DNA of 64,000 nucleotides from Chitinivorax sp. PXF-14 (lineage in GTDB: Bacteria > Pseudomonadota > Gammaproteobacteria > Burkholderiales > SCOH01): the NCBI RefSeq assembly GCF_040812015.1, contig NZ_JBFNXJ010000008.1:62001-126000 (forward strand), in the 5' to 3' direction. The notes beneath the pieces are model-generated. The model did not search any database and was not told the origin of the DNA. It worked only from the letters and a program-made list of their open reading frames with translations. Every line of letters starts with the position of its first letter. Within the stretch, counting starts at the first letter, position 1. The position numbers were made by a program, and so were the translations under genes. Below are positions 1-8,536 of this stretch, piece after piece.

Positions 1-1
1 C

Positions 2-58
2 GACGAATCGACCTGGGACGCCATCGGCTATCCCGGCCCGCTCAAAGCACTCAGCTGA
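2..58 (+). CDS. C-terminal end of a gene cut by the window edge, possibly gluconate 2-dehydrogenase subunit 3-like
   Basis: An open frame enters from the left edge and stops with TGA at 56-58. The last residues read TWDAIGYPGPLKALS. It ends 14 bases before the GMC oxidoreductase start, so the two are probably co-transcribed. A tail with a YPGP-like motif resembles the small gluconate 2-dehydrogenase subunit 3 family, which often sits upstream of membrane-associated GMC dehydrogenases. Only 18 residues are visible, so the identity is a guess from context. Confidence 0.4.
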   Translation, partial: DESTWDAIGYPGPLKALS

Positions 59-72
59 ACAAGGCAGACACC

Positions 73-1701
73 ATGACCACGAGCCCCATTCCAGATCCCA
101 TCCAGACCGGCCTTGCGTCCGGCTGGCAGGTCATCGACGCCTCCACGCTCGATGCCGACCGTCAATTCGAAACCGATGTGGTGATCATCGGCACCGGCGC
201 CGGTGGCGGCGTGACTGCCGACATTCTCAGCGAGGCAGGCCTGAAGGTGTTGCTGATCGAAGAAGGACCGCTGAAGTCGTCGAAGGATTTCAAGATGCGC
301 GAGGCGCAAGCCTACCCTGCCCTGTACCAGGAGTCGGCGGCGCGCAAGACCAAGGACAAGGCGATCAACATCCTGCAGGGCCGCAGCGTCGGCGGCTCGA
401 CCACGGTCAACTGGACCTCGAGCTTCCGCACGCCGGAGAGCACGCTGCATCACTGGCAACAGCACTTCGGCCTGACCGGCTACTCGCCCGAGGCGATGGC
501 GCCGTGGTTCGCGCAGATGGAGCAGCGGCTGCACATCGCCCCGTGGGCCGGCACGCCGAACGAAAACAACGATCTGCTGCGGCGCGGTGCGGATAAGCTC
601 GGCATCCACACCGCCGTCATCCCGCGCAACGTGAACGGGTGCTGGAACCTGGGCTACTGCGGCATGGGCTGCCCGACCAATGCCAAGCAATCGATGCTGG
701 TGACCACCATCCCGGCGGCGCTGTGGCGCGGCGGGGTGCTGCTGACCCGCACGCGCGCCGAGAAGCTGGTCTTCAAGGGCGACAGCGCCGACAGCCTGTC
801 CTGCGTGGCGCTGGGCGCGGATGGCCTGGCACCGACCGGCAGGGCCATCACCGTGCGGGCCCGCCACTACATCGTGGCCGGCGGCGCCATCAATTCGCCG
901 GCCCTGCTGCTGCGCTCCGGCGCGCCGGACCCGCACCAGTTGCTCGGCAAGCGCACCTTTCTGCACCCGGTGGTGCTGTCGGCAGCCTTGTACGACCAGA
1001 AGGTCGAGGCGTTCTCCGGCGCGCCGCAGTCGATCTATTCCGATCACTTCCTGAAAACGGCGGCGGTCGATGGGCCGATCGGCTACAAGCTGGAGGTGCC
1101 GCCGCTGCACCCCCTGCTGATCTCGGCCACGCTCGGCGGCTTTGGCCAGCACCATGCGCAGCTGATGCAGCAGTTCTCGCAGCTGCAGGTGACCATCGCG
1201 CTGCTGCGCGACGGCTTTCATGAGGACTCGATCGGCGGTACGGTCGAGCTGCGCGATGACGGTTCGCCGGTGCTTGATTACCCGATCAGCGATTTTGTCT
1301 GGGACGGCGCGCGGCGCGCATTGCTGACGATGGCGGAAATCCAGTTCGCGGCCGGTGCGCGGGCGGTCTACCCCGGGCATGAAATGGCCGATGGCTACAC
1401 GAGCTGGCAGAGCGCCAAACAGGCCATCGGGGCGCTGTCCTACAAGCCGCTGCTGACGAAGGTCGTGTCGGCACACGTGATGGGTGGCTGTACGATGTCA
1501 GACGACATCAAACTCGGCGTGGTGTCGTCAACGGGCCGCTACCATGGTGTACGCAATCTGTCGGTGCACGATGGCTCGCTGTTTCCGACCTCGATCGGCG
1601 CCAACCCGCAGCTGTCGATCTACGGCCTGAGCTGCCGCCTGGCCAGCCAGTTGGCGCAGCAGCTGACCGGCAGGCCGGTGACGCCACTGCAGCCGGCCTA
1701 G
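73..1701 (+). CDS. GMC family FAD-dependent oxidoreductase (alcohol/sugar/choline-type dehydrogenase)
   Basis: A 542-residue flavoprotein of the glucose-methanol-choline family. The N-terminal Rossmann motif VVIIGTGAGGGVTADIL starts near residue 36 and binds the FAD ADP moiety. The C-terminal half has the family's HVMGGCTM segment near residue 468, whose His is the usual catalytic base position, and the FAD-closing GANPQLSIYG near residue 510. An AAGG ribosome binding site lies 8 bases before ATG 73. No signal peptide is visible; members of this type usually pair with a Tat-exported small subunit and pass electrons to a cytochrome, which fits the gene fragment just upstream. Substrate cannot be assigned: alcohols, polyols and sugars are all possible. 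The downstream gene is convergent. Confidence 0.85.
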   Translation: MTTSPIPDPIQTGLASGWQVIDASTLDADRQFETDVVIIGTGAGGGVTADILSEAGLKVLLIEEGPLKSSKDFKMREAQAYPALYQESAARKTKDKAINILQGRSVGGSTTVNWTSSFRTPESTLHHWQQHFGLTGYSPEAMAPWFAQMEQRLHIAPWAGTPNENNDLLRRGADKLGIHTAVIPRNVNGCWNLGYCGMGCPTNAKQSMLVTTIPAALWRGGVLLTRTRAEKLVFKGDSADSLSCVALGADGLAPTGRAITVRARHYIVAGGAINSPALLLRSGAPDPHQLLGKRTFLHPVVLSAALYDQKVEAFSGAPQSIYSDHFLKTAAVDGPIGYKLEVPPLHPLLISATLGGFGQHHAQLMQQFSQLQVTIALLRDGFHEDSIGGTVELRDDGSPVLDYPISDFVWDGARRALLTMAEIQFAAGARAVYPGHEMADGYTSWQSAKQAIGALSYKPLLTKVVSAHVMGGCTMSDDIKLGVVSSTGRYHGVRNLSVHDGSLFPTSIGANPQLSIYGLSCRLASQLAQQLTGRPVTPLQPA

Positions 1702-1726
1702 CGGTGCCATGCGGCTGCGGGATGAG

Positions 1727-2590
1727 TCAGCGGGGTGCGCTGCCGCCCGCGGCTTGCAGGCGTCCGGCATGGGTGTAGATCACCAGGTTACCGCTACGTG
1801 CAAAGCCGGCCAGCGTGACCGCGGTTGTATCCGCAAGCCGCACAGCCAGCGCCGTCGGGGCCGATACCGCCGCCAGAATGCCGGCGCCGATCGAGGCGGT
1901 CTTGAGCACCATCTCGTAGCTGGCGCGGCTGGTGACGATCACCGCGCCGCGCTGGCGATCTTCGTTGCCGCTCGCCAGTGTGCCGGCCAGCTTGTCGAGT
2001 GCATTGTGGCGGCCGACATCCTCGCGGACCCAGGCCAGCGTGCCGTCGGCACGCAGCCAGGCCGCCGCATGGGTGGCGCCGGTATCGCGCAACAGCGCCT
2101 GGCGCCTGTAGAGGGCGGCAAAGGCGGCGTCGAATACGGCCGGTTCGAAGCTGGCCGTGCTGGTGACGGGCGCCGGCAGGCGCAGCACCTGGTCGAGCGA
2201 CTCGCTGCCGCACAGGCCACAGCCGGTGCGGCCCGCCAGCGCACGGCGGCGTGCCTTGAGCCCGGCAAAGGCGGCATGGGCGATGTCGAGCCGCACGGTC
2301 ACGCCGTTATCGGCTGCCTCCACCTCGATGCCGTAGATATCGCCGATGCTGTCGATAATGCCTTCGCTGAGGCTGAAACCGATCGCGAAGTCTTCCAGGT
2401 CGGTCGGCGTCGCCAGCATCACCGCATGCGAGATGCCGTTGTATTCGAGCGCGACCGGCACCTCTTCGGCCAGGCGGTCATCCTCAGCCGTCATCGTGCC
2501 GCCGCGCCAGCGCCTGACCGCGACGGTGCGCTGCGCCGGCGCATCCTCGATACCAGCGCCGCTGTTTTCGCTTGGCATGTCCCGCTTCAT
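1727..2590 (-). CDS. fdhD: Formate dehydrogenase accessory sulfurtransferase FdhD
   Basis: FdhD moves sulfur from the cysteine desulfurase IscS to the molybdenum bis-PGD cofactor of formate-dehydrogenase-like enzymes. The 287-residue product has the conserved EDFAIGFSLSEGII stretch, the catalytic CxxC as GCGLCG, and the C-terminal motif REDVGRHNALDKL, all typical of the family. The start at 2590 (MKRDMPSEN) is used; ATG at 2578 is possible. It is divergent from the FdhF/YdeP-type molybdoenzyme at 2766, the likely client, with a 175-base shared regulatory region. Convergent with the GMC gene. Identification is firm; the client assignment rests on adjacency. Confidence 0.93.
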   Translation of the reverse strand: MKRDMPSENSGAGIEDAPAQRTVAVRRWRGGTMTAEDDRLAEEVPVALEYNGISHAVMLATPTDLEDFAIGFSLSEGIIDSIGDIYGIEVEAADNGVTVRLDIAHAAFAGLKARRRALAGRTGCGLCGSESLDQVLRLPAPVTSTASFEPAVFDAAFAALYRRQALLRDTGATHAAAWLRADGTLAWVREDVGRHNALDKLAGTLASGNEDRQRGAVIVTSRASYEMVLKTASIGAGILAAVSAPTALAVRLADTTAVTLAGFARSGNLVIYTHAGRLQAAGGSAPR

Positions 2591-2660
2591 CCGTCGTCCC
2601 CCGCTTGTCCGCAGGCCTGGTTTTCAACACCTGCGGCCATGCTTTATTTGTATGCCTTCG

Positions 2661-2688
2661 TTGACGATTGGCAAGCCAAGTCTATGCT
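2661..2688 (+). promoter_or_regulatory. Predicted sigma-70 promoter for the FdhF/YdeP gene
   Basis: TTGACG (2661-2666), a 16-base spacer and TATGCT (2683-2688) form a near-consensus promoter reading towards the molybdoenzyme gene. Transcription would begin near 2695, giving a leader of about 70 bases before ATG 2766. Confidence 0.45.
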
Positions 2689-2765
2689 GACAGGGTCGAC
2701 ATCCCGCCATGAGTTGGGGTGTTGTTCCGGGGCCGGATCGGCTCACGCACCTTCTGGGAGGCAAT

Positions 2766-5042
2766 ATGGCCAAGCGACGCGATGTGCCGGGCATCCGGCC
2801 TTACGACGGCCCCGCAGGCGGCTGGGGCGCGCTACGCGCGACGGCGCAGGCCATCCACGACCAGATGGACGCAGTCAAGGCGCCGATCACGCTGCTGCGG
2901 ATAAATCAGCCAGACGGCTTCGATTGCCCCGGTTGCGCCTGGCCTGACAAGGAGCACCGCTCTACCTTCCAGTTCTGTGAAAACGGCGCCAAGGCGGTCA
3001 CCTGGGAGGCGACCAACAAGCGGGTGCCGCCGGCGTTCTTCGCCGGCACCACGGTATCGGCCCTGCTGGCGCGATCCGACTACGAGCTGGAAGACCTGGG
3101 GCGGCTGACGCACCCGCTGGTCTACGACCGCGACCGGGATACCTTCCGCGCCGTCGCCTGGGAAGACGCCTTCAGCCGGATCGGCGAGATCCTGCGCGGG
3201 CTGCCGCCCGATCAGGTCAATTTCTACACCTCCGGCCGGGCCTCGAACGAGGCGGCCTTTCTCTACCAGCTGTTCGCACGCGAATACGGCACCAACAATT
3301 TCCCCGATTGCTCGAACATGTGCCACGAGGCCACCAGCGTCGGCCTGCCGCGCTCGATCGGCATCGGCAAGGGCACGGTGTCGCTGGATGATTTCGAGCA
3401 TTGCGATCTGATCATCTCGATCGGCCACAACCCCGGCACCAACCACCCACGGATGATGGGCACGCTGCATGAGGCGGCGCGCCGCAATGTACCGATCATC
3501 GTCTTCAACCCGCTGCGCGAGCGCGCGCTCGAACGCTTCGCCGACCCGCAGAACTGGCTCGAAATGGCCACCTACGGCTCGACCCGGATCGCCTCGACCT
3601 ATTACCAGGTCGACGGCGGCGGCGACGCGGCCGCCCTGATCGGCATCATGAAGGCGCTACTGGCGATGGATGCCGAGCACGGCGGCGTGCTGGACCACGA
3701 TTTCATCGCCGCGAACACCGAGGGTTTCGAGGCCTTCGCCGCCGAGCTGGAATCGACGACCTGGGCGGAGATCGAAAAGGCCTGCGGGCTCGCGCGCGCC
3801 GATCTCGAACAGGTGGCGGCGCTTTATGCCGCCTCGAATGCGACGATCGTCACCTATGGCATGGGCGTTACCCAGCACAACAAGGGCACGGCCAATGTCC
3901 GCCTGATCGCCAACCTGCTGTTGCTACGCGGCAACTTCGGCAAGCCCGGTGCCGGGATCTGCCCGCTGCGCGGCCACTCCAACGTGCAGGGAAACCGCAC
4001 GGTGGGCATCACCGAGTGCCCGTCGCCTGCTTTCCTGGCGCGCATCGAGCAGGTATTCGGCTTCAAGCCACCCGAGGCCCCCGGGTATCACGCCGTCAGT
4101 GCGATGCAGGCGATGGTAGACGGCCAGGCCAAGGCGCTGATCTGTTTAGGCGGCAATTTTGCCGTCGCGCTGCCCGACCACGAGCAGTCGTTCGCCGCGA
4201 TGGGCAAGCTCGATCTCAGCGTGCATGTCGGCACCAAGCTCAACCGCTCGCATCTGCTGGTGGCCAAGGAAACCTACCTTTTCCCATGCCTGGGGCGGAC
4301 CGAGCTCGACGTGCAGGCGAGCGGCCCGCAGGCGGTGACGGTGGAGGACTCGATGTCGATGGTCCACGCCTCTTCCGGCAAGCTCACGCCTGCATCGGAG
4401 CAGCTGCGCTCGGAGCCGGCGATCGTCGCCGGTCTCGCCGTGGCCACGCTGCCCGACAGCAAGGTGCCCTGGCTCGAGATGATCGCCGACTACGACAAGA
4501 TCCGCGATGCGATCGAGAAGACCGTGCCGGGCTTCGACAACTACAACGCGCGCATCAGGCAGCCCGGCGGGTTCCGCATGCCGCTGCCGCCGACCGAGCG
4601 CAGATGGACGACCCCCTCGGGCAAGGCGGTGTTTTCCGTTTACGGCGGCGTGGGTGAAGACGCCGGGGTGTTCGGCGCCGATAAGGTGCTGCGCCTCATT
4701 ACGCTGCGCAGCCACGACCAGTACAACACCACGATCTACGCGATGGACGACCGCTATCGTGGCGTATTCGGACGCCGCGACGTGCTGTTCATGAACGAGG
4801 CCGACCTGGCCGCGCGCGGGCTCGAGCACGGTGACCTGGTCGACATCGAGACGGTCACGCCGGGTAGAAAGCTGCGCATGGAGAAGGTCACGGCCATCGC
4901 CTACAGCATCGCGCGGGGCTCGGTCGGTGCCTACTACCCCGAGGCCAACGTGCTGGTGCCGCTCGATTACATCGACAAGGATAGCGGCACGCCGTCCTAC
5001 AAGTCGGTGCCCGTGCATGTGATGCGCTCGACAGCCCCGTGA
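2766..5042 (+). CDS. FdhF/YdeP family molybdopterin oxidoreductase
   Basis: A 758-residue bis-molybdopterin enzyme of the formate-dehydrogenase-H-like YdeP group. The N-terminal region carries DCPGCAWPDKEH instead of the four-cysteine 4Fe-4S motif of classic FdhF, as in YdeP proteins. Further on are the cofactor-binding segments MCHEATSVGL, ISIGHNPGTNHPR, VTYGMGVTQHNKGT and LLRGNFGKPGAGICPLRGHSNVQG, and a C-terminal molydopterin-dinucleotide-binding domain near RSHDQYNTTIYAMDDRYRG. The upstream in-frame ATG at 2709 lacks a ribosome binding site; ATG 2766 has GGGAGG at 2756-2761, so I use it. The divergent fdhD probably sulfurates its cofactor. YdeP has been linked to acid resistance in E. coli; the physiological substrate here is unknown. 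No beta or gamma subunit is adjacent, so it may be a soluble stand-alone enzyme. Confidence 0.88.
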   Translation: MAKRRDVPGIRPYDGPAGGWGALRATAQAIHDQMDAVKAPITLLRINQPDGFDCPGCAWPDKEHRSTFQFCENGAKAVTWEATNKRVPPAFFAGTTVSALLARSDYELEDLGRLTHPLVYDRDRDTFRAVAWEDAFSRIGEILRGLPPDQVNFYTSGRASNEAAFLYQLFAREYGTNNFPDCSNMCHEATSVGLPRSIGIGKGTVSLDDFEHCDLIISIGHNPGTNHPRMMGTLHEAARRNVPIIVFNPLRERALERFADPQNWLEMATYGSTRIASTYYQVDGGGDAAALIGIMKALLAMDAEHGGVLDHDFIAANTEGFEAFAAELESTTWAEIEKACGLARADLEQVAALYAASNATIVTYGMGVTQHNKGTANVRLIANLLLLRGNFGKPGAGICPLRGHSNVQGNRTVGITECPSPAFLARIEQVFGFKPPEAPGYHAVSAMQAMVDGQAKALICLGGNFAVALPDHEQSFAAMGKLDLSVHVGTKLNRSHLLVAKETYLFPCLGRTELDVQASGPQAVTVEDSMSMVHASSGKLTPASEQLRSEPAIVAGLAVATLPDSKVPWLEMIADYDKIRDAIEKTVPGFDNYNARIRQPGGFRMPLPPTERRWTTPSGKAVFSVYGGVGEDAGVFGADKVLRLITLRSHDQYNTTIYAMDDRYRGVFGRRDVLFMNEADLAARGLEHGDLVDIETVTPGRKLRMEKVTAIAYSIARGSVGAYYPEANVLVPLDYIDKDSGTPSYKSVPVHVMRSTAP

Positions 5043-5114
5043 CGTAGCGGGCGGCATGCCAGGCTTCGCGCCAGGCAGCCCCCTGGCCGATCCGGTCCAC
5101 GGGGGTGACGGCCC

Positions 5115-6551
5115 CTAGCTGACGGTCGAAACCGCCGGTGTTTCCGTCTTCATGAAACAGGCTGCGATCACCGCCACCGCAAACACCGCCGCCAGCAGCA
5201 GGAAGCCCTGCGCATAAGCGGTATGGATGCCGGGCGGCGTCGTGCCGTACAGCGTTTCGCGCCACTGGACGAAAACCGCGACGATCGCCACGCCCATGAC
5301 ACCGCCGAGCTGCCGCGCATAGCTCGTCACGACGGCGGCCTGCCCGAGCTGATGCGGCGCGAGGTGGCGCAGTGTCGCCAGGTTCAGCGCCGGCAGGATC
5401 AGCCCGAGCCCGATGCGGCCCAGCACGGTGGCCATGATGATCTCGCGATACGGAATGTTGCCGCCTCGCGCCGCGAACACCAGAAACGACACGCCGAAGG
5501 CGACCAGCCCGATCACGGTGATCCATTTCGGCGAGTAATCGTCCGCCATTCGGCCCGCCAGCGGCAGCATGACGACCAGCGCGATGCCCGACGGCACGAG
5601 CGCGATGCCCGCGGCGGCAGCCTTGAACGCCAGCGCGTTCTGCAGGAAGACCGGGATCAGGTAGGTCGAGCCAAACAGGCCGAAGCCGTAGGCGAACGCG
5701 ACGAGCGCGCCCATCGCGAAGGTGCGCTGCGCAAACAGCGTCAGATTGATGATTGGCGCCGGGTGGCGCCTGGCGTGCCGATGGTAGAGCAGCACGGCAG
5801 CCAGCGCCGTCGCCCCCTGTGCGATGGTCCACGGCGACGACAGGCCGCTGTGCTGCAGGCTCGATACCCCCTCGATCAACGCGATCGCGCCGAGCGTGAG
5901 CCAGCCCAGGCCAAACCAGTCGAAGGGGCTGGGCTTGGCCGCTCTCGGCGCCGGCAACAGGTAGAGCGCGGCCAGCGCGGCGATCACGCCAAACGGCGTG
6001 CCCAGCAGGAAGATCGATTCCCAGCCGTAGCGGTCCAGCATGATGCCTGCCAGCGACGGCGCCACGGCGGGTGTCAGCGCGATGCTGAAGATCAGTATCC
6101 CCGACGCCCTGCCCTGGATTTCCGGCGGGAACAGCCGCATCAGCGCCAGCGCGCCCATCGGCTGCAGCACACCGGTAGCCGCGCCCTGCACGATGCGAGC
6201 CGCGACGACGAGCGCGAAGGTCGGCGCGAAAAAGCCGGCGACGCTCGCGGCCGTCAGCGTGGCCAGCGCCAGCAGGAAGACGACGCGGAAGCCCAAGCGG
6301 TCGAGCAGCCACGACGTCGGCAGCATCGCCACCGTCATCGCGGCCAGAAAACCGGTCATCGCCCATTGCACCTGGTCCTGGCCCAGCCCGAAATGCCGCG
6401 TCAGCGCCGGGACAGCGACATTGAAGCTGGACGTGCAGAGCACGCCGGCGACTGTGCCGATGCCGAGGATGAACAACACCATCCACTTGTAGCGCGGCCC
6501 GTAGCGCTCGGTGAGCGCATCGAAGCTGGCGGGTTGAGGGAGCAAACGCAT
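5115..6551 (-). CDS. MFS transporter, DHA2 (EmrB/QacA-type) family
   Basis: A 478-residue inner-membrane protein with about 14 hydrophobic segments. It contains the MFS loop motif LLDRLGFRVVF after helix 2, an NVAVPAL segment in helix 1, and a QLGGVMGVAIV stretch late in the sequence, typical of the DHA2 drug:H+ antiporter group. The start MRLLPQPASF at 6551 is preferred; the open frame extends 27 codons upstream with residues that do not look like a transporter. No membrane-fusion EmrA partner is adjacent, so it probably exports small amphiphiles across the inner membrane alone. Substrate unknown. Confidence 0.85.
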   Translation of the reverse strand: MRLLPQPASFDALTERYGPRYKWMVLFILGIGTVAGVLCTSSFNVAVPALTRHFGLGQDQVQWAMTGFLAAMTVAMLPTSWLLDRLGFRVVFLLALATLTAASVAGFFAPTFALVVAARIVQGAATGVLQPMGALALMRLFPPEIQGRASGILIFSIALTPAVAPSLAGIMLDRYGWESIFLLGTPFGVIAALAALYLLPAPRAAKPSPFDWFGLGWLTLGAIALIEGVSSLQHSGLSSPWTIAQGATALAAVLLYHRHARRHPAPIINLTLFAQRTFAMGALVAFAYGFGLFGSTYLIPVFLQNALAFKAAAAGIALVPSGIALVVMLPLAGRMADDYSPKWITVIGLVAFGVSFLVFAARGGNIPYREIIMATVLGRIGLGLILPALNLATLRHLAPHQLGQAAVVTSYARQLGGVMGVAIVAVFVQWRETLYGTTPPGIHTAYAQGFLLLAAVFAVAVIAACFMKTETPAVSTVS

Positions 6552-7087
6552 GGGGCGGATACCGCACTTTCTGAATTGACGGGGCTGGCACGGTACGGCT
6601 GCGATCACCCGCCATTGCCACCATCCGGCCATTATCGCAAAAACGCCGGCGGCACGCCCATGGCGCGCGCCGCGGCTTGCCTGACGCGATGGGCGGCATC
6701 ATCCATCTTTTGTGGCGTGCTGGACGTGAAGGTTCAATCGTCTGCCATTTCGCACGGAACTCGACTCGCCACCGGCAGGCAACACGCTTGCCAAACGGCA
6801 CCTGAGCGTCTGGCAGGTACCGTTTGGCCCGCTGGAAACGCCGCAAACCATCGCCCGGTTAGCGCCTATACTGGCTGAGCAGGCCGGCCTGCTTTCGTGG
6901 ACGGCGGCCGCCCCGCCGCCAATAGGGATCGAATGGCGGGCGGTGCGATCGGCAGGCCCCGTTTCCACCGATATGCCTGCCACGCCGCAGCCAGGTGCCC
7001 CGGCCACACACGGCACCGCAGGCCGGCAGCGCGCCAATGCCCCACCCCAGCAACCATAACCGTGCATTAACCCTCTGGAGAATCACC
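6552..7087. other. 536-base intergenic region between the transporter and peroxiredoxin
   Basis: No gene with a start codon and ribosome binding site is visible. It holds the hairpin at 6790-6828. The plus-strand frame from about 6731 to 7060 is open for some 110 codons with high third-position GC (for example AKRHLSVWQVPFGPLETPQ) but has no ATG, GTG or TTG in its first 70 codons, so it may be a remnant or chance. Promoters for the two divergent genes should lie here, but none is convincing. Confidence 0.5.
6790..6828. repeat. Near-perfect hairpin: 15-base arms, 9-base loop
   Basis: GCCAAACGGCACCTG (6790-6804) pairs with CAGGTACCGTTTGGC (6814-6828) with one mismatch. No T-run follows on either strand, so it is not an ordinary terminator. 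It lies between divergent genes and could be a protein-binding palindrome or an RNA structure. Confidence 0.7.
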
Positions 7088-7741
7088 ATGGCACTGCGCA
7101 TCAACGATCTCGTTCCCAACTTCAGCGCTGACACCGATCAGGGCGCCATCACCTTCCATGACTGGATAGGCAACGGCTGGGCCATCCTGTTTTCCCACCC
7201 CAAGGACTTCACCCCGGTCTGCACCACCGAATTCGGTGCCGTCGCCCACCTGGCGGACGAATGGGCCAAACGCCGCACCAAGGTGATCGGCGTGTCGGTG
7301 GACGGCGTGGATGCCCACAAGAGATGGAAAGGCGACATCGAAGGCTACGCCGGCACCAAGGCTGGCTTCCCGATCATCGCCGACGAAGGCCTGGCGGTGT
7401 CGAAGGCATTTGACATGCTGCCGGCCGAGGCCTACCTGCCCGATGGCCGCACCGCCGCCGATACTGCCACCGTGCGCTCGGTATTCATCATTGGGCCGGA
7501 CAAGAAACTCAAGCTGTCGATGACCTACCCGATGTCGGTCGGCCGCAACTTCGCCGAAGTCCTGCGCGCCCTCGATGCCCTGCAGCTGACCTACAACGCA
7601 CCGCTCGCCACACCTGCCAACTGGATGGTAGGCGAAGACGTCATCGTCGCCCTCGCGCTCAACGACGATCAGGCCCGCGAGAAATACGGCAAGATCGACA
7701 TCAAGCTACCTTACCTGCGCACGACGGCGATGCCGAAATAA
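7088..7741 (+). CDS. 1-Cys peroxiredoxin (Prx6 type)
   Basis: A 217-residue thiol peroxidase reducing hydrogen and alkyl peroxides in the cytoplasm. The peroxidatic motif is DFTPVCTTEFG with Cys45, the only cysteine in the protein, and the long C-terminal extension (NWMVGEDVIVAL...KYGKIDIKLPYLRT) is typical of the Prx6 subfamily. The open frame begins at 6995, but ATG 7088 follows GGAG at 7077-7080 and begins the canonical MALRINDLVPNF. Being 1-Cys, it needs an external reductant, which is not encoded nearby. Monocistronic by appearance. Confidence 0.93.
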   Translation: MALRINDLVPNFSADTDQGAITFHDWIGNGWAILFSHPKDFTPVCTTEFGAVAHLADEWAKRRTKVIGVSVDGVDAHKRWKGDIEGYAGTKAGFPIIADEGLAVSKAFDMLPAEAYLPDGRTAADTATVRSVFIIGPDKKLKLSMTYPMSVGRNFAEVLRALDALQLTYNAPLATPANWMVGEDVIVALALNDDQAREKYGKIDIKLPYLRTTAMPK

Positions 7742-7839
7742 GTCATCGTTGGGAGCGGGCCGGGTTTGCCAGTCAGCGCCGGCGCGTTCTTGGCTTGGTT
7801 TGGCGTCAGCTGCGGCGATGACGATGGGGAGTCCGCGAC

Positions 7840-8006
7840 ATGCCCGAGCCCGTACGCGCATTCAAGCTCGATGACCAGGCCATAAGCGCTTTCACGATTG
7901 GCGCGAAGCCTTATCCGGCATTGTCTGGCATGGGGCAAGGACGCCAGTCAACACCGCGTTCGTCGATCATGGTGTTGACTCGTTAGGCCCCCGCCACACA
8001 TTACCC
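7840..8006 (+). pseudogene. N-terminal fragment of a Tlde1-like (DUF2778) effector, frameshifted
   Basis: ATG 7840 opens 48 codons beginning MPEPVRAFKLDDQAIS and containing PYPALSGMG, then stops at 7986. This matches how DUF2778/Tlde1 proteins begin: a short beta-strand start, then a FPAFSG-like motif, then VN...A... and a GPIPPGRYYI motif. In another frame from about 7947 the sequence continues PVNTAFVDHGVDSLGP, as expected after a frameshift. The catalytic C-terminal domain with its His and Cys is absent. Tlde1 proteins are type VI secretion effectors that attack peptidoglycan peptides. I read this as a decayed remnant; family assignment is from memory of motif order over about 60 residues and is not certain. 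Confidence 0.45.
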
Positions 8007-8019
8007 TTGGAGCTCGCTG

Positions 8020-8484
8020 ATGAAGCCCACCGAACCCACGTCTGCCGCCGAGCGCGCGCTTCGTCGCTGCGATGAGCTGATTGCCTGGTACGAAAGGCAA
8101 AAACGTACACAACGCCTACTCGACAATACGCTCCAGACCTTGGTTGTTCTGGCTGCCGGCACAACGGCCTTTGCCGCTGCGATCGACGGCCTGGAGAAGT
8201 GGGCCGTGGTGCTGCCGGCGGTGGTGACAACCGTTGCAACGGGGTTGAGCACGACGTTTCGCTTTAGAAACAAGTACGTCAACTTTGCCTCTGCCGCAGA
8301 GCGGCTGAAGTGGGTGAAGTTGCGCTACGCTGTCCGCACCGAACGTGACCCCAAGGATGCGAAGTCACTCGAAGACCTGGTAAACAATATGGAAGCCATC
8401 GTCTCCGCCGAGCTGTCCGAGTGGCGGGAGGGGCTTCTCACTGGCAACATCGCGGGGAAGCAGATCGAGCAAGCAGCCAAATAG
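8020..8484 (+). CDS. SLATT-like/DUF4231-like two-helix membrane protein
   Basis: A 154-residue protein preceded by GGAG about 10 bases before ATG. Residues 1-35 are charged and helical (SAAERALRRCDELIAWYERQ). Two adjoining hydrophobic helices follow at about residues 38-57 (TLVVLAAGTTAFAAAIDGL) and 62-80 (VVLPAVVTTVATGLSTTF), then the FRFRNKYVNFASAAERLK segment and a charged C-terminal helix. This layout is that of SLATT/DUF4231 proteins, predicted membrane effectors often coupled to nucleotide-signalling defence systems. No cyclase, SLOG or nuclease partner is adjacent. Base composition is lower in GC than the neighbours. It is followed 52 bases later by a secreted-protein gene, probably in the same transcript. 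Function not proven. Confidence 0.6.
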   Translation: MKPTEPTSAAERALRRCDELIAWYERQKRTQRLLDNTLQTLVVLAAGTTAFAAAIDGLEKWAVVLPAVVTTVATGLSTTFRFRNKYVNFASAAERLKWVKLRYAVRTERDPKDAKSLEDLVNNMEAIVSAELSEWREGLLTGNIAGKQIEQAAK

Positions 8485-8536
8485 TGCCGTGCTCCGCAGC
8501 CCCTTACCGTCTCTGCCCCGCTCATGGAGCCCTTTT

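Noticed and set aside
6699-7067. 122-codon minus-strand open frame upstream of the peroxiredoxin
   Set aside because: No ribosome binding site, Cys/Gly/Pro/Arg-rich composition typical of GC-rich shadow frames, and no recognisable motif.
7982-7988. GTTAGGC as a true integron attC core
   Set aside because: No matching RYYYAAC left box and no integrase; reported only as a weak boundary signal. The inverted repeat before it also lies within the Tlde1-like fragment's coding sequence.
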